From the NCBI RefSeq assembly GCF_007858285.1, contig NZ_VFIL01000001.1, forward strand, positions 124,001-188,000: DNA of 64,000 nucleotides, read 5' to 3'. This DNA comes from Pseudomonas brenneri (GTDB lineage Bacteria > Pseudomonadota > Gammaproteobacteria > Pseudomonadales > Pseudomonadaceae). The notes beneath the pieces are model-generated. The model saw only the letters and a list, made by a program, of their open reading frames with translations, made no database searches and was not told where the DNA came from. Positions 30,033-38,072 of this stretch are shown here, in pieces. A program made the translations under genes and the position numbers. Each line of letters opens with the position of its first letter. The first letter of the stretch is position 1.

Positions 30033-30463
30033 CGCGCGACCCATTGGTGGGCTGGCTACAGGCGCACGGGCATGACACCCACCCACATTTCTTGCGTCAC
30101 AGCACACTGCCGCTGGGCCGCAAGTTTGTGTATGGCGGCTGCGAACTGGCCTGGCGCTGTGAAGGGGCACGGGTCTGGATCGTCATGCTGCGCCGGGTCG
30201 ACGGGCGCCATGGCCTGGTCAATTCTTTTGCCGCGCTACATGTGCTGGCCGAGGCGGTTCTCGCGGTGTTGGGCGCGCAAGCCAAGCTCTACGGCAAGGT
30301 ACAGGCGATGGCGGACAGCCCGCTGGATGGCACGCGGATGGCGCGTTTCTATCGTCGTTGGACTGGCGCGGCCGAGCTGCAGAACGGTTGGTACGAGCTG
30401 GCGGCGGGGCAGGTGTGTTCGCTACGCACCATCAGAAAACGACAAATAATCGACCGTACCTGA
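30029..30463 (+). CDS. pcrR: PcrR (LcrR-like) T3SS protein
   Basis: A 144-residue protein similar in length and character to Yersinia LcrR, whose role is poorly defined but tied to LcrG levels and low-calcium control. The ATG at 30029 overlaps the pcrD stop. Recognisable blocks include [24 protein letters not shown] and [16 protein letters not shown]. Its 3' end overlaps the ExsA-type promoter of pcrG. Confidence 0.88.
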   Translation: MTRDPLVGWLQAHGHDTHPHFLRHSTLPLGRKFVYGGCELAWRCEGARVWIVMLRRVDGRHGLVNSFAALHVLAEAVLAVLGAQAKLYGKVQAMADSPLDGTRMARFYRRWTGAAELQNGWYELAAGQVCSLRTIRKRQIIDRT

Positions 30464-30492
30464 CAGGAAGCCAGGCGCTCTATCCCTACTAT
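30441..30492 (+). promoter_or_regulatory. ExsA-type promoter of pcrGVH-popBD
   Basis: GAC (30452-30454), 6 nt, TGACA (30461-30465), 21 nt, -10 TACTAT (30487-30492). The octamer register (GACAAATA, 30441-30448) is a poor match to TNAAAANA, so this is the weakest A-box of the six. The -10 ends seven bases before the pcrG ATG at 30500, so a start about seven bases downstream would leave almost no leader. Confidence 0.6.
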
Positions 30493-30499
30493 AGGAGCC

Positions 30500-30784
30500 A
30501 TGGATATGTACGACGAACCCTACGCAAAAACCCTTCAGGCTGCCGAGCAGGCCATTGAAGACAATGAGCACCGCGAGCGGTTGCTCAGTGAAATGTGGGA
30601 AGGCCTGGCGTTGCCTGCCGAGGTCCGTGACCGGGTCTTTCGGTCACCGGACCAGGCACTTGTACAGATAGCAGAACAAGAGCTGTTGCAGGAAGTGCGG
30701 CGGATGCGCATCAGCCGCCCACCGGTTGCCGATGAAGGAAAACGACAACGGCGTCCGGCGTCGATGCGTGGACTTGTGGTGTAA
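30500..30784 (+). CDS. pcrG: PcrG (SctE-gate regulator, LcrG-like) PcrV partner
   Basis: A 94-residue helical protein of the LcrG/PcrG family that binds the needle-tip protein in the cytoplasm and restrains secretion. AGGAG precedes the ATG at good spacing. Blocks such as YAKTLQAAEQAIEDNEHRERLLSEMW and FRSPDQALVQIAEQELLQE fit the family. It opens pcrG-pcrV-pcrH-popB-popD. Confidence 0.92.
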   Translation: MDMYDEPYAKTLQAAEQAIEDNEHRERLLSEMWEGLALPAEVRDRVFRSPDQALVQIAEQELLQEVRRMRISRPPVADEGKRQRRPASMRGLVV

Positions 30785-30793
30785 GGAACCTCT

Positions 30794-31723
30794 ATGGATA
30801 TCAGGCATTACCAGCAAGACCTGTCGGGATTTTTGAATACGTTGCAGACGCTTCCAGCCGATCAATTGCGCGGTCGTGCAACTGATGCATTGGCAGAGCT
30901 TAGGGCACTGATCAGTAACCGCAACGTCACCTTTACCCATGCCAGCCAGACTCTGTCGGATGCCCAGGTAGAAAAGCTGCTGGCCTATTTTCTGCCGCCT
31001 GGATCGAACTTGAAGGGCAGCCTGTATGAGCTGCAAATCAAGTCCGGGATCGAGTCGGTCAAGCAACTGATCAACCAGTACGCCGATGCGAAGCCAGGGC
31101 AGCCCTGGCCGTTGAAAGAGTTCCTGGCCAAGGCGCATTTCGGGTTGACCAGTGACCGGATCGACGATGACGTACGGGGCGTTTATGAAGAGGTTCTGCT
31201 GATACAGGATGGCAAGCGCACCGCGCTGCGTGATGACCTCAAGGCTCTGACTGCCGAGCTCAACATTTACAGCAAGATCCAGTCGCAGATCAACGCGAAG
31301 CTGGCCGCTAAAAAAGAGATCGAAATCGAGCCGGGACTCAACCTGTTCGATCGCAGCTTATACGGCTACCCCGACGACAAGAGCTGGCAGGCCAGTGCGG
31401 AATACAAACTGCTGACAGGGCTCGACACCTACCGTACCGGCACGCTGAGCATCAAAAGCTTCCTCAGTGGCGCACCGAAGGAAAGTGGGGCGATGAACCC
31501 CGGTGACTTACTCAACAAATACGAGTTCAAGGACGAGAACAACCCCATCGCCAACTTCGCCACGACGGTGGGCGACCGCTCCCGCCCGATCAACGACAAA
31601 GTCAGTGAGAAAACCACGCTGTTGAACGATGTCAGCTCTCGCTACAACTCGGCCATCGAGGCCCTGAATCGCTTCGTTCAGAAGTACGACAGCATGATGC
31701 GTGACATTCTAAATGCCATATAG
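30794..31723 (+). CDS. pcrV: PcrV (SctA), needle-tip protein
   Basis: A 309-residue LcrV/PcrV-family tip protein on which the translocon assembles. Family segments include the central LLIQDGKRTALRDDLKALTAELNIYSKIQSQIN helix and the C-terminal LNDVSSRYNSAIEALNRFVQKYDSMMRDIL. The mid-region containing GLNLFDRSLYGY and KSFLSGAPK is also typical. It is slightly longer than P. aeruginosa PcrV, mainly in the variable middle. Confidence 0.94.
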   Translation: MDIRHYQQDLSGFLNTLQTLPADQLRGRATDALAELRALISNRNVTFTHASQTLSDAQVEKLLAYFLPPGSNLKGSLYELQIKSGIESVKQLINQYADAKPGQPWPLKEFLAKAHFGLTSDRIDDDVRGVYEEVLLIQDGKRTALRDDLKALTAELNIYSKIQSQINAKLAAKKEIEIEPGLNLFDRSLYGYPDDKSWQASAEYKLLTGLDTYRTGTLSIKSFLSGAPKESGAMNPGDLLNKYEFKDENNPIANFATTVGDRSRPINDKVSEKTTLLNDVSSRYNSAIEALNRFVQKYDSMMRDILNAI

Positions 31724-31732
31724 GAACGGTTG

Positions 31733-32239
31733 ATGAGCCAGCAAGAACACGATGTGTCTGAGGAATACGAGAAAGAACTGGAAGCGTTTTTGCGCGATGG
31801 CGGCACGCTGGCCATGCTCAGGAACATCTCCAGCGACAGCCTTGAGCAGCTCTACTCCCTGGCGTTCAATCAATACCAGGCCGGCAAGTGGGATGACGCC
31901 CACAAGATTTTTCAGTCGCTGTGCATGCTTGATCATTACGACGTTCGGTTCTTTTTGGGATTGGGCGCGTGCAGGCAGGCCATGGGGCAGCTTGAGCTGG
32001 CACTGCAGAGCTTCAGTTACGGCGCGCTGATCGATATCAACGAGCCCAGATTTCCATTTCATGCTGGCGAGTGTCACCTGCAGTTGGGTGATCTCGACGG
32101 GGCCGAGAGTGGCTTCTACTCGGCTCAGGCCTTGGCCGCAGCACAGCCGGCGCACTCGGTTTTGGCCGAACGTGCTGGCGCCATGTTGGAAGCCGTACTA
32201 GCGAGAAAGGATCAACATAATGAATCCGATAACGTTTGA
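31733..32239 (+). CDS. pcrH: PcrH (SycD-like) translocator chaperone
   Basis: A 168-residue class II chaperone with three TPR repeats (LYSLAFNQYQAGKWDDAHKIFQ, DVRFFLGLGACRQAMGQLELAL, PRFPFHAGECHLQLGDLDGAE). It holds PopB and PopD before export. I take the ATG at 31733; a TTG just before it is also in frame. Its end overlaps popB by 20 bp. Confidence 0.94.
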   Translation: MSQQEHDVSEEYEKELEAFLRDGGTLAMLRNISSDSLEQLYSLAFNQYQAGKWDDAHKIFQSLCMLDHYDVRFFLGLGACRQAMGQLELALQSFSYGALIDINEPRFPFHAGECHLQLGDLDGAESGFYSAQALAAAQPAHSVLAERAGAMLEAVLARKDQHNESDNV

Positions 32240-33386
32240 TCGCGTTGCGCTTGCCACGGGGAACGTTGCTGCAAGCGACCCCGTGGGGCGCCCACGCAAT
32301 GATCGTGGGGGGGATGCGCTAACGGTCTCCCGGGTCGAGGCGGATGGCCGATCGGCCGTCACGTCCCAAGGGGTGCAATTGACCGCGCCGTCGGCGGCAA
32401 GTCAGCAGCGCCTGGATGTCGGGACTCGGGCGGACATCAACCGCCTGGTGCAGTCCGTGCGCCAGGATACTGGGCTGGCCCAGCGTTTTGTCGCTGAAAC
32501 TGCTCGGTTAGGCGTGGCGCGGCTCAGCTCGGTGGAGGACTTCGAGATTGAATTGGCCAAACTGACTGGCGAGCTGGAGTCCACGCAGAAAAAGCTCAAG
32601 CTTGAAGAAATCAAGATGGCGCGTGAGCAAAACCTGCAAAAGATCGAGGAAAACCAGAAGAAGATTCTGGAGGCGACCGAGGCTGCAAAAGAAGCCCAGA
32701 AGTCTGGCTTGATAGGTAAGATTTTTGGCTGGATCAGTGCCATTGCCTCGATCATCGTGGGTGCCATTCTGGTAGCGACGGGTGTCGGCGCGGCCGCCGG
32801 AGCACTGATGATTGCCGGGGGTGTAATGGGTGTTGTTTCCCAGGCTGTGCAACAAGCGGCGAAGGACGGATTGATCAGTAAAGAAGTGATGGAAAAGCTC
32901 GGACCGGCTCTGATGGGGATCGAAATCGCCATCGCTGTGATGGCTGCGGTAGTCAGTTTCGGGGGGGCTGCCGTAGGGGCGGTCGCCAAGGTGGGTGCAA
33001 AAATCGGTGGCAAGGCTGCCGAGCTCACTGCCAGTCTAGCCGGCAAAGTGGCGGATTTGGGTAGCAAGTTCGGCAACGTGGCCAGTCAGTCTCTGTCCCA
33101 TGGTGCCAAGCTCGGGATGCAGATTTCCGACGTGACCCTGGATGTCGCCAACGGTGCGGCGCAAACCGCCAACTCGGCGTTTCAGGCCAAGGCTGCCGAT
33201 AAACAGGCCGATGCCCTGGAGACTCGCTCCGAACTCACGCAGTTTCAGGCCGTCATGGACAAGCTCAAGGAAGAACTCAGTCGCATGGTCGAGTCGTTTT
33301 TGCAGGTCATGGAGCAGATTTTCCAGATGATCAATGCGAAGGGCGACACCCTGCATAACCTTTCCAGCCGTCCTGCGGCTATCTGA
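32220..33386 (+). CDS. popB: PopB (SctE), major translocator
   Basis: A 388-residue YopB-family translocator that enters the host membrane. A coiled-coil region (about 115-165, TQKKLKLEEIKMAREQNLQKIEENQ) precedes two hydrophobic membrane segments, GWISAIASIIVGAILVATGVG and a second around residues 235-260. A C-terminal amphipathic helix follows. The length is close to P. aeruginosa PopB. Confidence 0.95.
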   Translation: MNPITFDRVALATGNVAASDPVGRPRNDRGGDALTVSRVEADGRSAVTSQGVQLTAPSAASQQRLDVGTRADINRLVQSVRQDTGLAQRFVAETARLGVARLSSVEDFEIELAKLTGELESTQKKLKLEEIKMAREQNLQKIEENQKKILEATEAAKEAQKSGLIGKIFGWISAIASIIVGAILVATGVGAAAGALMIAGGVMGVVSQAVQQAAKDGLISKEVMEKLGPALMGIEIAIAVMAAVVSFGGAAVGAVAKVGAKIGGKAAELTASLAGKVADLGSKFGNVASQSLSHGAKLGMQISDVTLDVANGAAQTANSAFQAKAADKQADALETRSELTQFQAVMDKLKEELSRMVESFLQVMEQIFQMINAKGDTLHNLSSRPAAI

Positions 33387-33396
33387 GGAATACATC

Positions 33397-34287
33397 ATGA
33401 TGATTGAAACAGGCTATGGCGCTCACGGGCTGGGTCAGATTGGCAATACTCAGTCGCTGGAAAAAACTCAAGCAGGCGTACGAACTGAAACTGTTCACAG
33501 CGCGAATACGGCACTGCCCGGCGAATCGAAGAAGAGCTCGGGTGTCGACCTGATAGAGCCGAGGCAAGTGTTCAAGCCCGAGGGGCTGGGCAAGGTCAGC
33601 AGTGAACTCAATGGTAGTGTGGAGCTGATGGTGCTGTTGTTTCGCATCGCGCAGAAGGCCCGCGAGTTGGGGATTGTCCAGCGCGACAGCGAGAACACCT
33701 CGATCATCAATGCGCAGAAGTCCCAAGTGGACGAAATGCGCAGCGGTTCGAAGCTGATGATTGCGATGGCGGTGATCTCCGGTGTGATGGCCCTTGCATC
33801 GGCGGTTACCGGTGCCATTGGTGCGGTCAAGAATGGCAAGGCGATCAGCCAGGAAAAAGTGCTGGAGAGCAACATTGCCGGGCGCAATGAGCTGATCGAC
33901 GCGAAGATGCAAGCGCTAGGCAAAACCTCCAAAGCCGACCGTGTTGAAATCGGCAAGGTCTGGGTCAAGGATCAGGCGGCCGATAGCAGTGCCCTCAAGC
34001 TGGCTGGGCAGGGCGTGGATAACCGCAATGCCAAGCTGCAAAGCATCAATGGCGTGAACCAGGCACTTGGACAGATGTCCAGCAACTCGGTGCAAGTCGA
34101 GCAAACGGCTATTCAGGCCAATGCCAAGGAAGATGAAGTCAACGCGTCAATTGCCCAGAGCGAAAAGCAGAAGGTCGAAGACCAGTTGAGCTACAACGCC
34201 AACTTTATGAAAGAGATGCTGCAACTGCTTGCGCAGTACACCCAGAACTACAATCAGGCCTGGCGGGCCGCCGCTGGCGTGGCTTGA
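33397..34287 (+). CDS. popD: PopD (SctB), minor translocator
   Basis: A 296-residue YopD-family translocator. One hydrophobic membrane segment (LMIAMAVISGVMALASAVTGAIGAV, about residues 122-146) is followed by a long helical region ending in an amphipathic helix. The ATG at 33397 follows TGAGGA at proper spacing; an upstream ATG lies within popB. A strong terminator stands 18 bp after the stop. Confidence 0.93.
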   Translation: MMIETGYGAHGLGQIGNTQSLEKTQAGVRTETVHSANTALPGESKKSSGVDLIEPRQVFKPEGLGKVSSELNGSVELMVLLFRIAQKARELGIVQRDSENTSIINAQKSQVDEMRSGSKLMIAMAVISGVMALASAVTGAIGAVKNGKAISQEKVLESNIAGRNELIDAKMQALGKTSKADRVEIGKVWVKDQAADSSALKLAGQGVDNRNAKLQSINGVNQALGQMSSNSVQVEQTAIQANAKEDEVNASIAQSEKQKVEDQLSYNANFMKEMLQLLAQYTQNYNQAWRAAAGVA

Positions 34288-34304
34288 TCTGATCTTGATA
34301 TAGG

Positions 34305-34336
34305 AAAAAAGCCACAGTGATGTGGCTTTTTTCTTA
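34305..34336 (+). terminator. Rho-independent terminator after popD
   Basis: GCCACA and TGTGGC (34311-34326) form a perfect six-pair stem with a GTGA loop, flanked by AAAAAA upstream and TTTTTT downstream. It closes the pcrGVH-popBD transcript. Its T-run directly abuts the A-rich octamer of the exsC promoter. Confidence 0.9.
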
Positions 34337-34386
34337 AAAGAAAAGCCCGTCAGTGACAAAACCCGCTCATGTCAGGGTGCTAGCAT
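34334..34386 (+). promoter_or_regulatory. ExsA-dependent promoter of exsCEB(A)
   Basis: Octamer TTAAAAGA (34334-34341), 3 nt, GCC (34345-34347), 6 nt, TGACA (34354-34358), 22 nt, -10 TAGCAT (34381-34386). All consensus positions match. Transcription from here could read into exsA, giving positive feedback as in P. aeruginosa. Confidence 0.9.
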
Positions 34387-34409
34387 TCGCCTAGTTCGAG
34401 GGGACGTGC

Positions 34410-34853
34410 ATGGATTTGAGTATCAGGGTCAACCGGCTGCTTGCCGAGTTTGCCAATCGCAGTGGCCTTCCTGCTTTATCGCTGGATGAAGAGGGAATAG
34501 CCAGTCTGCTGTTTGACGATAAGTTGGGCGTGACGCTGGTTTTACTGGCAGGACGCGAGCGATTGGTTATGGAAGCGGATGTGGCGGGAATCGAAACGTT
34601 CGGCGACGCAATCTTCCGGCAGTTGGCGAGTTTCAATCGGTACTGGTATCGCTTCGATCTGCATTTTGGTTTTGATGAGGCAGCGGGCCTGGTGCAGCTA
34701 TACGCCCAGATACCCGCGGCCGAGTTGACCCTGGAACGCTTCGAAACCACCTTGGCCAACCTGCTTGATCACGCCGAGTTTTGGCAGCAATTGCTGCCGG
34801 GACATGAGGGTGGCGACCAAACAATATCCAAGCCCGCCGGTATGAGGGTTTAA
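34410..34853 (+). CDS. exsC: ExsC, anti-anti-activator chaperone
   Basis: A 147-residue class I chaperone-like protein that binds either ExsE or ExsD and so links secretion to transcription. Blocks such as LLAEFANRSGLPALSLDEEGIASLLFDDKLGVTLVLL resemble P. aeruginosa ExsC over its length. It is first in exsC-exsE-exsB behind a full ExsA site. Confidence 0.94.
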   Translation: MDLSIRVNRLLAEFANRSGLPALSLDEEGIASLLFDDKLGVTLVLLAGRERLVMEADVAGIETFGDAIFRQLASFNRYWYRFDLHFGFDEAAGLVQLYAQIPAAELTLERFETTLANLLDHAEFWQQLLPGHEGGDQTISKPAGMRV

Positions 34854-34860
34854 GTGAGTC

Positions 34861-35106
34861 ATGAAGATAGAAAGCACTGGCATTTCACCAGCGGCCACGA
34901 GTGACGGTGCGCCAACATCTGGAAGCTTTGCCGGGCGCTCGTTCAGTCAGGTGCCCAGTCGCCAGGAGGGAGGCATCAGCGTTGCGCAGTTGGGTCGCTG
35001 GCTGGCGGTACAGGTGGAGGTCGATCAACAGAGTGAGCAACACTTACAGCGTTTGGTCGATGGCGAGATTGCCCCTCTTTATGAGCGCAAGGTTCGTCAA
35101 CCGTGA
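34861..35106 (+). CDS. exsE: ExsE, secreted regulator
   Basis: An 81-residue small protein, the same length as P. aeruginosa ExsE, which is exported through the T3SS and so frees ExsC. The C-terminal half (VAQLGRWLAVQVEVDQQSEQHLQRLVDGEIAP) is the best-conserved part. It lies 7 bp after exsC and overlaps exsB by 4 bp. Confidence 0.88.
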   Translation: MKIESTGISPAATSDGAPTSGSFAGRSFSQVPSRQEGGISVAQLGRWLAVQVEVDQQSEQHLQRLVDGEIAPLYERKVRQP

Positions 35107-35513
35107 GGAAGACGCTGCTATTCAGCGTTTTTCTTGCCTTGGGGGGCTGCGTCAGTGTGCCTTCGCCGCCGGCAAAATTGATTGATATGAGAGGGCAGGT
35201 GCGCACGCCTTCACCGATTTCACAACCTGCCTACGTCAGTGTGCGGCTCTACTCGGTGATCCAGCAGCAGCTGCGGCTGGTTGCCCAGGCTCGTTATCGG
35301 GTGACGGCGTTGCCGTTGCACTTTGCCTTTCGTCTGATGCCGACGCAGGTGGTCGGTGACGGCCTGCTGGTGCGCAGTGAGCTGGCTTGGTCAGATGACG
35401 GGGCTGTGCAGTCGAGAAGTTGGCAGTCGGTGGTGCCTGGTGAAAGTATGAATATTCAGCTTGGGCAACTACTCTGCTATCCGAAATGCACTATTTCGGT
35501 GGCGACGAAATGA
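35103..35513 (+). CDS. exsB: ExsB, YscW/VirG-type pilotin lipoprotein
   Basis: A 136-residue lipoprotein with a short signal peptide and lipobox LGGC (Cys15), of the YscW/ExsB pilotin family that guides the secretin PscC to the outer membrane. The GTG at 35103 overlaps the exsE stop. Two cysteines near the end (LLCYPKC) may form a disulphide. The 346 bp before exsA contain the likely exsA promoter. Confidence 0.87.
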   Translation: MRKTLLFSVFLALGGCVSVPSPPAKLIDMRGQVRTPSPISQPAYVSVRLYSVIQQQLRLVAQARYRVTALPLHFAFRLMPTQVVGDGLLVRSELAWSDDGAVQSRSWQSVVPGESMNIQLGQLLCYPKCTISVATK

Positions 35514-35609
35514 TCTTGAAATATTTTGTATTTATTTAGCGCCTGTTGAAATAGAAGGGCGTTTCGATAGGTGGGTAACTAAATAAAGTTATCGGAGCTT
35601 CGTCTGGTA

Positions 35610-35623
35610 AGAGTAATTACTCT
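35610..35623. repeat. 14-bp perfect palindrome upstream of exsA
   Basis: AGAGTAATTACTCT reads the same on both strands. It lies in an AT-rich stretch between exsB and the predicted exsA promoter, centred about 75 bp before the predicted start point. Its binding factor is unknown to me. Confidence 0.6.
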
Positions 35624-35641
35624 AATGGCTATGATTAATCG

Positions 35642-35685
35642 CAATGACGGTTGTCATTGAGTTAGTCATCCTGACTTCATAGAAT
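35642..35685 (+). promoter_or_regulatory. Predicted exsA promoter with upstream dyad
   Basis: TTGAGT (35657-35662), 17 bp, TAGAAT (35680-35685) make a good sigma70 promoter. Overlapping the -35 is a dyad, CAATGAC-GGTT-GTCATTG (35642-35659), centred about 41.5 bp before the predicted start near 35692. The geometry is that of a class II CRP/FNR-family activator site; the core ATGAC-N4-GTCAT is FNR-like but not consensus. The leader to the exsA ATG would be about 168 nt. The rest of the 35514-35859 gap is AT-rich with no gene I can support. Confidence 0.6.
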
Positions 35686-35859
35686 CAGTGCACTGTTTGA
35701 GCCAACAAATAGAGAATCCGCCACTGCTAGATTCCAGGCTCTCGCGTCACAGGATTCAAGCGCAAAATCTTCGCGCAGCAGTATTTAGAAGTTGAGTTTC
35801 GTACGATGCCTACTTGGGCACCGTACAAATGGTATGTGCAGGTTCGGGGTCACAATAAA

Positions 35860-36675
35860 ATGCAAGGTGCCAGCACACGTGCTCGGAAACAGATAAAGCT
35901 GTGCCGGTGGTCTATTCCGACGTTTGAGTTTGTATCGAACGGTGAAGAGGGGATTTATATCCTTATCGAAGGGCAGGTCACGGTTCAAGATTGTAATGCG
36001 ACAGTTTGTCTCATGCCTGGCGAGCTATTGTTTGCGCGCAGAGGTAACTATGTCGTGAGTACGGGCGAACACGATTGTCTTTTACTTTGGATCCCATTAT
36101 CGGTTCAGTTTTTACAGAAGTTTGTTCAGCGTTTTGGTTCTTTATTGAGTGAAGTAGAGCGCTGGGATGGGCCGGGGGTTAGTCTCATTGCGTTTGCTAG
36201 TACGCCGTTGATGGCGGACTGCATAAAGGGGCTCGAAGGGCTGATGGTGCATGAACACCCACCGATGCTGGCGTTGTTGCGCGTCGAAGAGTTGTTGATG
36301 CTGTTTGCTTTCAGTCCCCAGGGCCCGGCGCTGATGTCAGTATTGCGTCAGCAGGGAAGTCGGCACGTCGAGCGTTTACAGGTGTTCATGGAGCAGCACT
36401 ACCTCAAGGAGTGGCGGCTCTGCCAGTTTTCCCGAGAGTTCGGAATGGGCTTGACCACGTTCAAGGAACTGTTCGGGTCGGTCTATGGCGTTTCTCCCCG
36501 AGCGTGGATCAGTGAGCGGCGTATCCTCTACTCCCATCATCTATTGCTTAACAGCGAAATGAGCATTGTGGACATCGCGATGGAAAGCGGTTTTTCCAGC
36601 CAGTCTTACTTCACTCAGAGCTATCGTCGTCGTTTCGGGTGTACTCCCAGTCGTTCAAGACAAGGAAAAGAATAG
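35860..36675 (+). CDS. exsA: ExsA, AraC-type master activator of the T3SS
   Basis: A 271-residue AraC/XylS-family activator. The N-terminal domain (EGIYILIEGQVTVQDCNATVCLMPGELLFARRG) binds ExsD and dimerises. The C-terminal double helix-turn-helix includes FSREFGMGLTTFKELFGSVYGVSPRAWISERRILYSH and MSIVDIAMESGFSSQSYFTQSYRRRFGCTPS, almost identical to P. aeruginosa ExsA, which predicts the same DNA target. The ATG at 35860 (MQGAS) matches the P. aeruginosa start; an ATG 54 bases upstream is unlikely. Confidence 0.96.
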   Translation: MQGASTRARKQIKLCRWSIPTFEFVSNGEEGIYILIEGQVTVQDCNATVCLMPGELLFARRGNYVVSTGEHDCLLLWIPLSVQFLQKFVQRFGSLLSEVERWDGPGVSLIAFASTPLMADCIKGLEGLMVHEHPPMLALLRVEELLMLFAFSPQGPALMSVLRQQGSRHVERLQVFMEQHYLKEWRLCQFSREFGMGLTTFKELFGSVYGVSPRAWISERRILYSHHLLLNSEMSIVDIAMESGFSSQSYFTQSYRRRFGCTPSRSRQGKE

Positions 36676-36678
36676 CGG

Positions 36679-36718
36679 CGGACTAAAAAAAAATGACGTT
36701 TTTTGCAAGTTTAGTCCG
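36679..36718. repeat. Inverted repeat enclosing the exsD ExsA site
   Basis: Perfect nine-base arms CGGACTAAA (36679-36687) and TTTAGTCCG (36710-36718) surround 22 bp. They bracket the A-rich octamer, GAC and TGCAA of the exsD promoter. No T-run follows the right arm, so a simple terminator is doubtful. Confidence 0.75.
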
Positions 36719-36735
36719 TTGCTCCTCAGTAAGAT
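36684..36735 (+). promoter_or_regulatory. ExsA-dependent promoter of exsD-pscB-L
   Basis: Octamer TAAAAAAA (36684-36691), 3 nt, GAC (36695-36697), 6 nt, TGCAA (36704-36708), 21 nt, -10 TAAGAT (36730-36735). All consensus positions match. It lies 58 bp before the exsD ATG. Confidence 0.88.
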
Positions 36736-36793
36736 TGGTCGCAGTGGAAGACGCTGACGGGTGTGCTACGAAACGAGATAGTCAAGGCAGAAG

Positions 36794-37627
36794 ATGAGCC
36801 AGGAAGACCAAAATCAAACCCCTCAAGCTGGTATTTTTGCTGGTCGTCGGGTGTTTGTAGTAGGCCGGGATGCCCGCGGTCGAGGCCGAGCAGCTGGGTG
36901 TGTATCAGCCAGTGTGTACCGTGAGTCGGGAATTATTAGTGTGCGACAGTTGATCTTGTTGCAACGCTTGCTGCCGCGTGTACGGCTGGAGCAGCTGTTC
37001 CAGTCCAATTGGCTGCAACAACGCTTGGCCCGTGGCATGGCGCTCGAACGCGGGGATATTCAATTGGTACTGCGTCAGGCTCGCGCCCAAGGTGAGGACT
37101 GGTGCAATTGGTTGGGCGACCGGATCAATCTAGCCTCGACTCAGGCCCTCATCGATTGGGTTCTGCTGCCGGTATACAGCTGGTGGGAAAGCCTTTTTGA
37201 TGAAGCGGTACCCAATTGGCGTTCGGCATTGATCGAGTACGAAATACAGGCACGCCAGTTGCGGATCAAGGCCGAGTTCTGGCGCTTGGCCGGAGAAACC
37301 AATGCGCAATTAGCGCAACAGGAACTGGCCAAAATCGCTCAATGTCGGGCAAAGACCGACGCTGAAATTGCCAATATGGTACGCAAGTTGGGCGCCATCT
37401 CCGAGCAGGCACAGCTGGCCTGGCCCAATTGGCATCAAGGCATGTCCATGTTGCTGGCTGACGGCAAGCTCGATGGGTTTTCTCCTGTCCCGGTGGTGTT
37501 GAGCCCTCTGTGGGAGCCGCTGGCCAGGCTTGACGACGACGCGGGTGCCGCGGATGCCGTTCAGCACTGGCTGTATGAACGTAGCCTGTGCCAGGCGAAC
37601 GACCACTTTTACTGGCAAGGCTCCTGA
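36794..37627 (+). CDS. exsD: ExsD, anti-activator of ExsA
   Basis: A 277-residue cytoplasmic protein of the ExsD family, which binds the ExsA N-terminal domain and blocks its activity when secretion is off. The length is nearly that of P. aeruginosa ExsD. Blocks such as SVRQLILLQRLLPRVRLEQLFQSNWLQQRL and HWLYERSLCQANDHFYWQG fit. The N-terminal 30 residues are rich in Arg and probably flexible. It leads the pscB-L operon. Confidence 0.93.
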   Translation: MSQEDQNQTPQAGIFAGRRVFVVGRDARGRGRAAGCVSASVYRESGIISVRQLILLQRLLPRVRLEQLFQSNWLQQRLARGMALERGDIQLVLRQARAQGEDWCNWLGDRINLASTQALIDWVLLPVYSWWESLFDEAVPNWRSALIEYEIQARQLRIKAEFWRLAGETNAQLAQQELAKIAQCRAKTDAEIANMVRKLGAISEQAQLAWPNWHQGMSMLLADGKLDGFSPVPVVLSPLWEPLARLDDDAGAADAVQHWLYERSLCQANDHFYWQGS

Positions 37628-37649
37628 CTGCCGGATACGCCGAGGAATC

Positions 37650-38072
37650 ATGGAACATTTACTGACTGGATTGGCCGCACGCACGGGCCAAGGGGTTTTT
37701 GTGGCCGATCAAACAGGTCGATATCACCTGCGGATCGACGGTCACAGTCTTTTTTTACAACGTCAGGGGGCTGATCTTGTGCTGTCCAGCCCGCTGAACT
37801 GGCAAGTTCAGCACCAATCTGCGGCTGAACGTGAAGTGTTGCTGAACCTGCTAGGCCAGGTCATCCGATGGAGTCGGCGCTATCCCCAGGCGTTGGCCAC
37901 CGATGAACAGTCAAACCTGATGCTCGAAGCGCGTCTGGAATTCGCCACCCTGGAACTGGACGACCTGGAGCGAGCGCTATCGGCTCAGGTCGCGATTCTG
38001 GAAACGATCAAGCCAGAGCTGTTGATTGCAGGCCTGGAACCGCAGTGGAAACAAACTTTATGGCGTCCCTGA
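37650..38072 (+). CDS. pscB: PscB (YscB-like) chaperone
   Basis: A 140-residue class I chaperone. In Yersinia, YscB pairs with SycN to bind YopN, and here pcr2 supplies the SycN-like partner. The ATG at 37650 follows GAGGAA. It ends inside the start of pscC (13-bp overlap). The call rests on length, a chaperone-like fold pattern and position. Confidence 0.87.
   Translation: MEHLLTGLAARTGQGVFVADQTGRYHLRIDGHSLFLQRQGADLVLSSPLNWQVQHQSAAEREVLLNLLGQVIRWSRRYPQALATDEQSNLMLEARLEFATLELDDLERALSAQVAILETIKPELLIAGLEPQWKQTLWRP

Noticed and set aside
36679..36718. Classical rho-independent terminator after exsA
   Set aside because: The stem is long-looped and no T-run follows the right arm; the A- and T-runs inside belong to the ExsA site. 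Kept as an inverted repeat only.
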